Program-made: the position numbers and the translations under genes
Source of the DNA: DASQHW01 sp963837155
GTDB taxonomy: Bacteria; Actinomycetota; Acidimicrobiia; IMCC26256; PALSA-610
Direction of reading: 5' to 3'
Length of the DNA: 64,000 nucleotides
Assembly: GCA_963837155.1 (NCBI GenBank)
Contig: CAWIMB010000003.1
Coordinates: forward strand, 138,725 to 202,724
The notes under the pieces: generated by a model
The model's database searches: none
Told to the model about the DNA's origin: nothing
The model's input: the letters and a program-made list of their open reading frames with translations, nothing else
In this document: positions 62,240 to 64,000 of the stretch, one piece after another
Layout of the letters: each line of letters begins with the position of its first letter
How positions within the stretch are numbered: position 1 is the first letter of the stretch

Positions 62240-64000
62240 GACCGCGCCTCGGCTCTGCGTGTGATTACGACGTCGCGATCACCGCGGGCGGGGTCAGCGT
62301 GTTCGGCATCATCGACGGTCGCGACGTCGAAAACAGTGGCGCTGGCCTGGCCGTTCACGTGTTCGCGCTCGCCCCGACCGGGCCCCGACTGGGGGCCGAC
62401 CGGGGGCCGACCAGCCCCCGACCGCGCCGTCTCGTGGCCCCGACCGATCGACCGTCGTAGCCGCATCATCGGGAGCGGTGAGACCGACCACGAACCGCGA
62501 GCCGTTGTTGCCTTGTCCCGACCAGGCGAGCGCGTAACAGAACCCGCCCTGCTCACCGTTGCGGTGCACGACCACGAGTTCGAGATCGACAAGGCGGCCG
62601 AGATGGACTTTCAGTTGGGTGTCACCCCACCCGAGCGTCTCGCGGAGCTGGCGGCGCGTGAACCGCACCAACTCCCGATCGACCCGACGGCGACGGACTC
62701 CGCGGTCACATGCTCGTCGAGCAGCTCGAGGAGACGTCGGGTTTGGGGCGGCAGCTCATCCAGCGACCGGCCGAGGACGTCGTGGGCGAGCCGGTTCGCC
62801 GAGCGCGACATCCGACGCGGCCGCTTCGATGTAGGTGACGGTGCGTCCATCCGAGGCCGTCGCTTGCTTCTTCGGACGTTGATGTTGGTGCAACAACGCG
62901 ACCGCGCGGATCAACGTCAGGTATTTCACGTGATCACGTCGCGTCCGCGTCGACACGTCCGCGAACGTGAGCCGTTCCGCGTTCGGGATCACTACCGGCA
63001 ACGCGGCCAGGAGCCGCTGCGCGTCCTGATGCCGCTTGATCACCACGTCCCGTTCGCTCGTCGCGAGCAGACCGGCGAGCGTGTGGCGATGACGTTGGCG
63101 GTCGTGGATCGCCCGGGTCTGGGCCCGGTCCTCGTCGACGGTGAGCACGACGCAGCGGTTCAACAGTTCTTCGTCGACATCGATCGCCGTCGTTGTCAAC
63201 ACGATCGCGGTGGGGCCTTTCACTTCGTAGGTGTGCGTGATCAGCCGGCCCGACGTGCTGTCTTTCCCGGTGCTGGCGATCGAGAGCTCGCCTTCGGACT
63301 GCAGGAGCTTGAGCGCGTAGGCGGCGCGCTCGGCGCCTTCTTCTTCGGCGATCGCGAGGACCTTGTGCGCGAGGTCGGCTTCACCCATGTAGAACAACGA
63401 CTGGCCCGTCATCGCCGAGAACCGCACGCGGTCCTCGTCCGGCACGAACCCGACCACCGCATCCATCAACGCCGACTTGCCCGCCGCGCTCGTCGACTGC
63501 ACGATCACCGCCAACGGCTGATCCAACTTCCGACTGACAGCGGCGAGGTAACCGACCAAACAGTTCGTGGCCTCACCGACCAGGCCGACCCGCTCGAAAT
63601 CCGCGACGATCCGCTCCACGAGATCCGGCGCCTGGAGAAACTCGAGCGCGTCCTGCCGGTCCTCGACGCTGATCGTCATCTCGACGGTCTTCGGTTGCTG
63701 CGCGGCCGCGATCACGGCCTCGGCGTGTTCCTCACACGCCAACAACACGCGGCCGAGATCACGTTTGATCACGGCTTCGTCGATGCCGACCTCCGCGGCT
63801 GCCATCTGACGGAACGCGTGGCGGGCACGGGCGCTGTAGAGGTCGAGCGTGTCCACATGGAACCGATCGTCAACCGCCACCAACACGTTGACGCGTAACA
63901 GATCAAAGGACGTGACCTTCGCGAGGCCGCGGACCCGCCACCGGCGCTCACCGAACCGCAACACCAACTCGCGCGCATCGACCTCGGCCGCAGGTGCGTC
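62236..64000 (-). pseudogene. Primase/helicase-like ATPase of a mobile element, partial and frameshifted
   Basis: The gene runs off the right edge on the minus strand, so its N-terminus is missing. The visible part has FGERRWRVRGLAKVTSFDLL, DFERVGLVGEATNCLVGYLA, Walker A IVQSTSAAGKSALMDAVVGF, VLAIAEEEGAERAAYALKLL and, near the end, LAHDVLGRSLDELPPQTRRL and RQLRETLGWGDTQLKVHLG (an HTH). I recall long DNA primase/CHC2 zinc-finger proteins encoded next to tyrosine recombinases with this order of segments. Breaks at about 62400, 62685 and 62800 alter the frame. The HTH end and coupling to the recombinase suggest a replication or transposition role. Confidence 0.72.

Noticed and set aside
60977..63898. 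A plus-strand frame of over 970 codons at the right end
   Set aside because: It is antisense to the recombinase and ATPase, which carry clear catalytic motifs. Its Arg/Asp/Gln-rich sequence has none.

Overview
The window is GC-rich DNA from an actinomycete-like bacterium. Supporting signs are frequent GTG and TTG starts, 4-nt ATGA/GTGA gene overlaps, a mycothiol-dependent isomerase-family (DinB-type) protein, a luciferase-like (F420/FMN) domain, several enoyl-CoA hydratases, TetR regulators and many lipoproteins. An Acidimicrobiia-type soil or freshwater lineage is my guess, not shown by the sequence.

Layout. 1-8.4 kb: chromosomal lipid and acyl-CoA genes (acyl-CoA synthetase, GNAT, zinc-ribbon protein, enoyl-CoA hydratase, epimerase, acyltransferase, MATE transporter). 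8.41-22.14 kb: an integrative element in the 3' end of tRNA-Leu(TAA). It has an adjacent tyrosine integrase, a 58-bp duplicated tRNA end, paired 11-bp-period repeats at both ends, an excisionase-like HTH gene, a decayed MobF/TrwC relaxase and a cargo of lipoproteins and unknown small proteins. 22.1-30.3 kb: an SDR, a phosphotransferase, and a tightly coupled operon (sugar-1-phosphate nucleotidyltransferase, NahK-like N-acetylhexosamine 1-kinase, tandem GNAT, GH20 hexosaminidase) that looks like a hexosamine salvage route, followed by an OafA-type acyltransferase. 30.3-37.2 kb: a cyclase/ATPase/TPR regulator, cupin, VOC protein, a TetR/PPOX divergon with a double operator, and a CBS-citrate synthase. 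37.2-40.4 kb: a secreted NHL-repeat protein and a TasA/camelysin-like protein. 40.5-53.8 kb: enoyl-CoA hydratases, phosphatases, a FAD-linked oxidase divergent from a TetR-mycothiol-ODP operon, an amine-oxidase-like FAD enzyme, SDR, a GH3-luciferase-like fusion and a lipocalin/CrtC-like protein.

53.8-60.0 kb is a polymorphic toxin/immunity graveyard on the minus strand: at least three toxin C-terminal cassettes and several immunity-like genes, cut by an IS3 element and ending in a VapBC pair. 60.1-64.0 kb is the end of a second mobile element: a tyrosine recombinase coupled to a primase/helicase-like ATPase that runs off the right edge, with a 352-bp inverted-repeat structure in the flanking noncoding DNA.

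A major caveat: about twenty genes, including housekeeping ones such as citrate synthase, are broken by 1-2 base indels, several of them in CGCGCG runs or short homopolymers. Many of these may be sequence errors rather than real pseudogenes; each affected entry says where the break lies.
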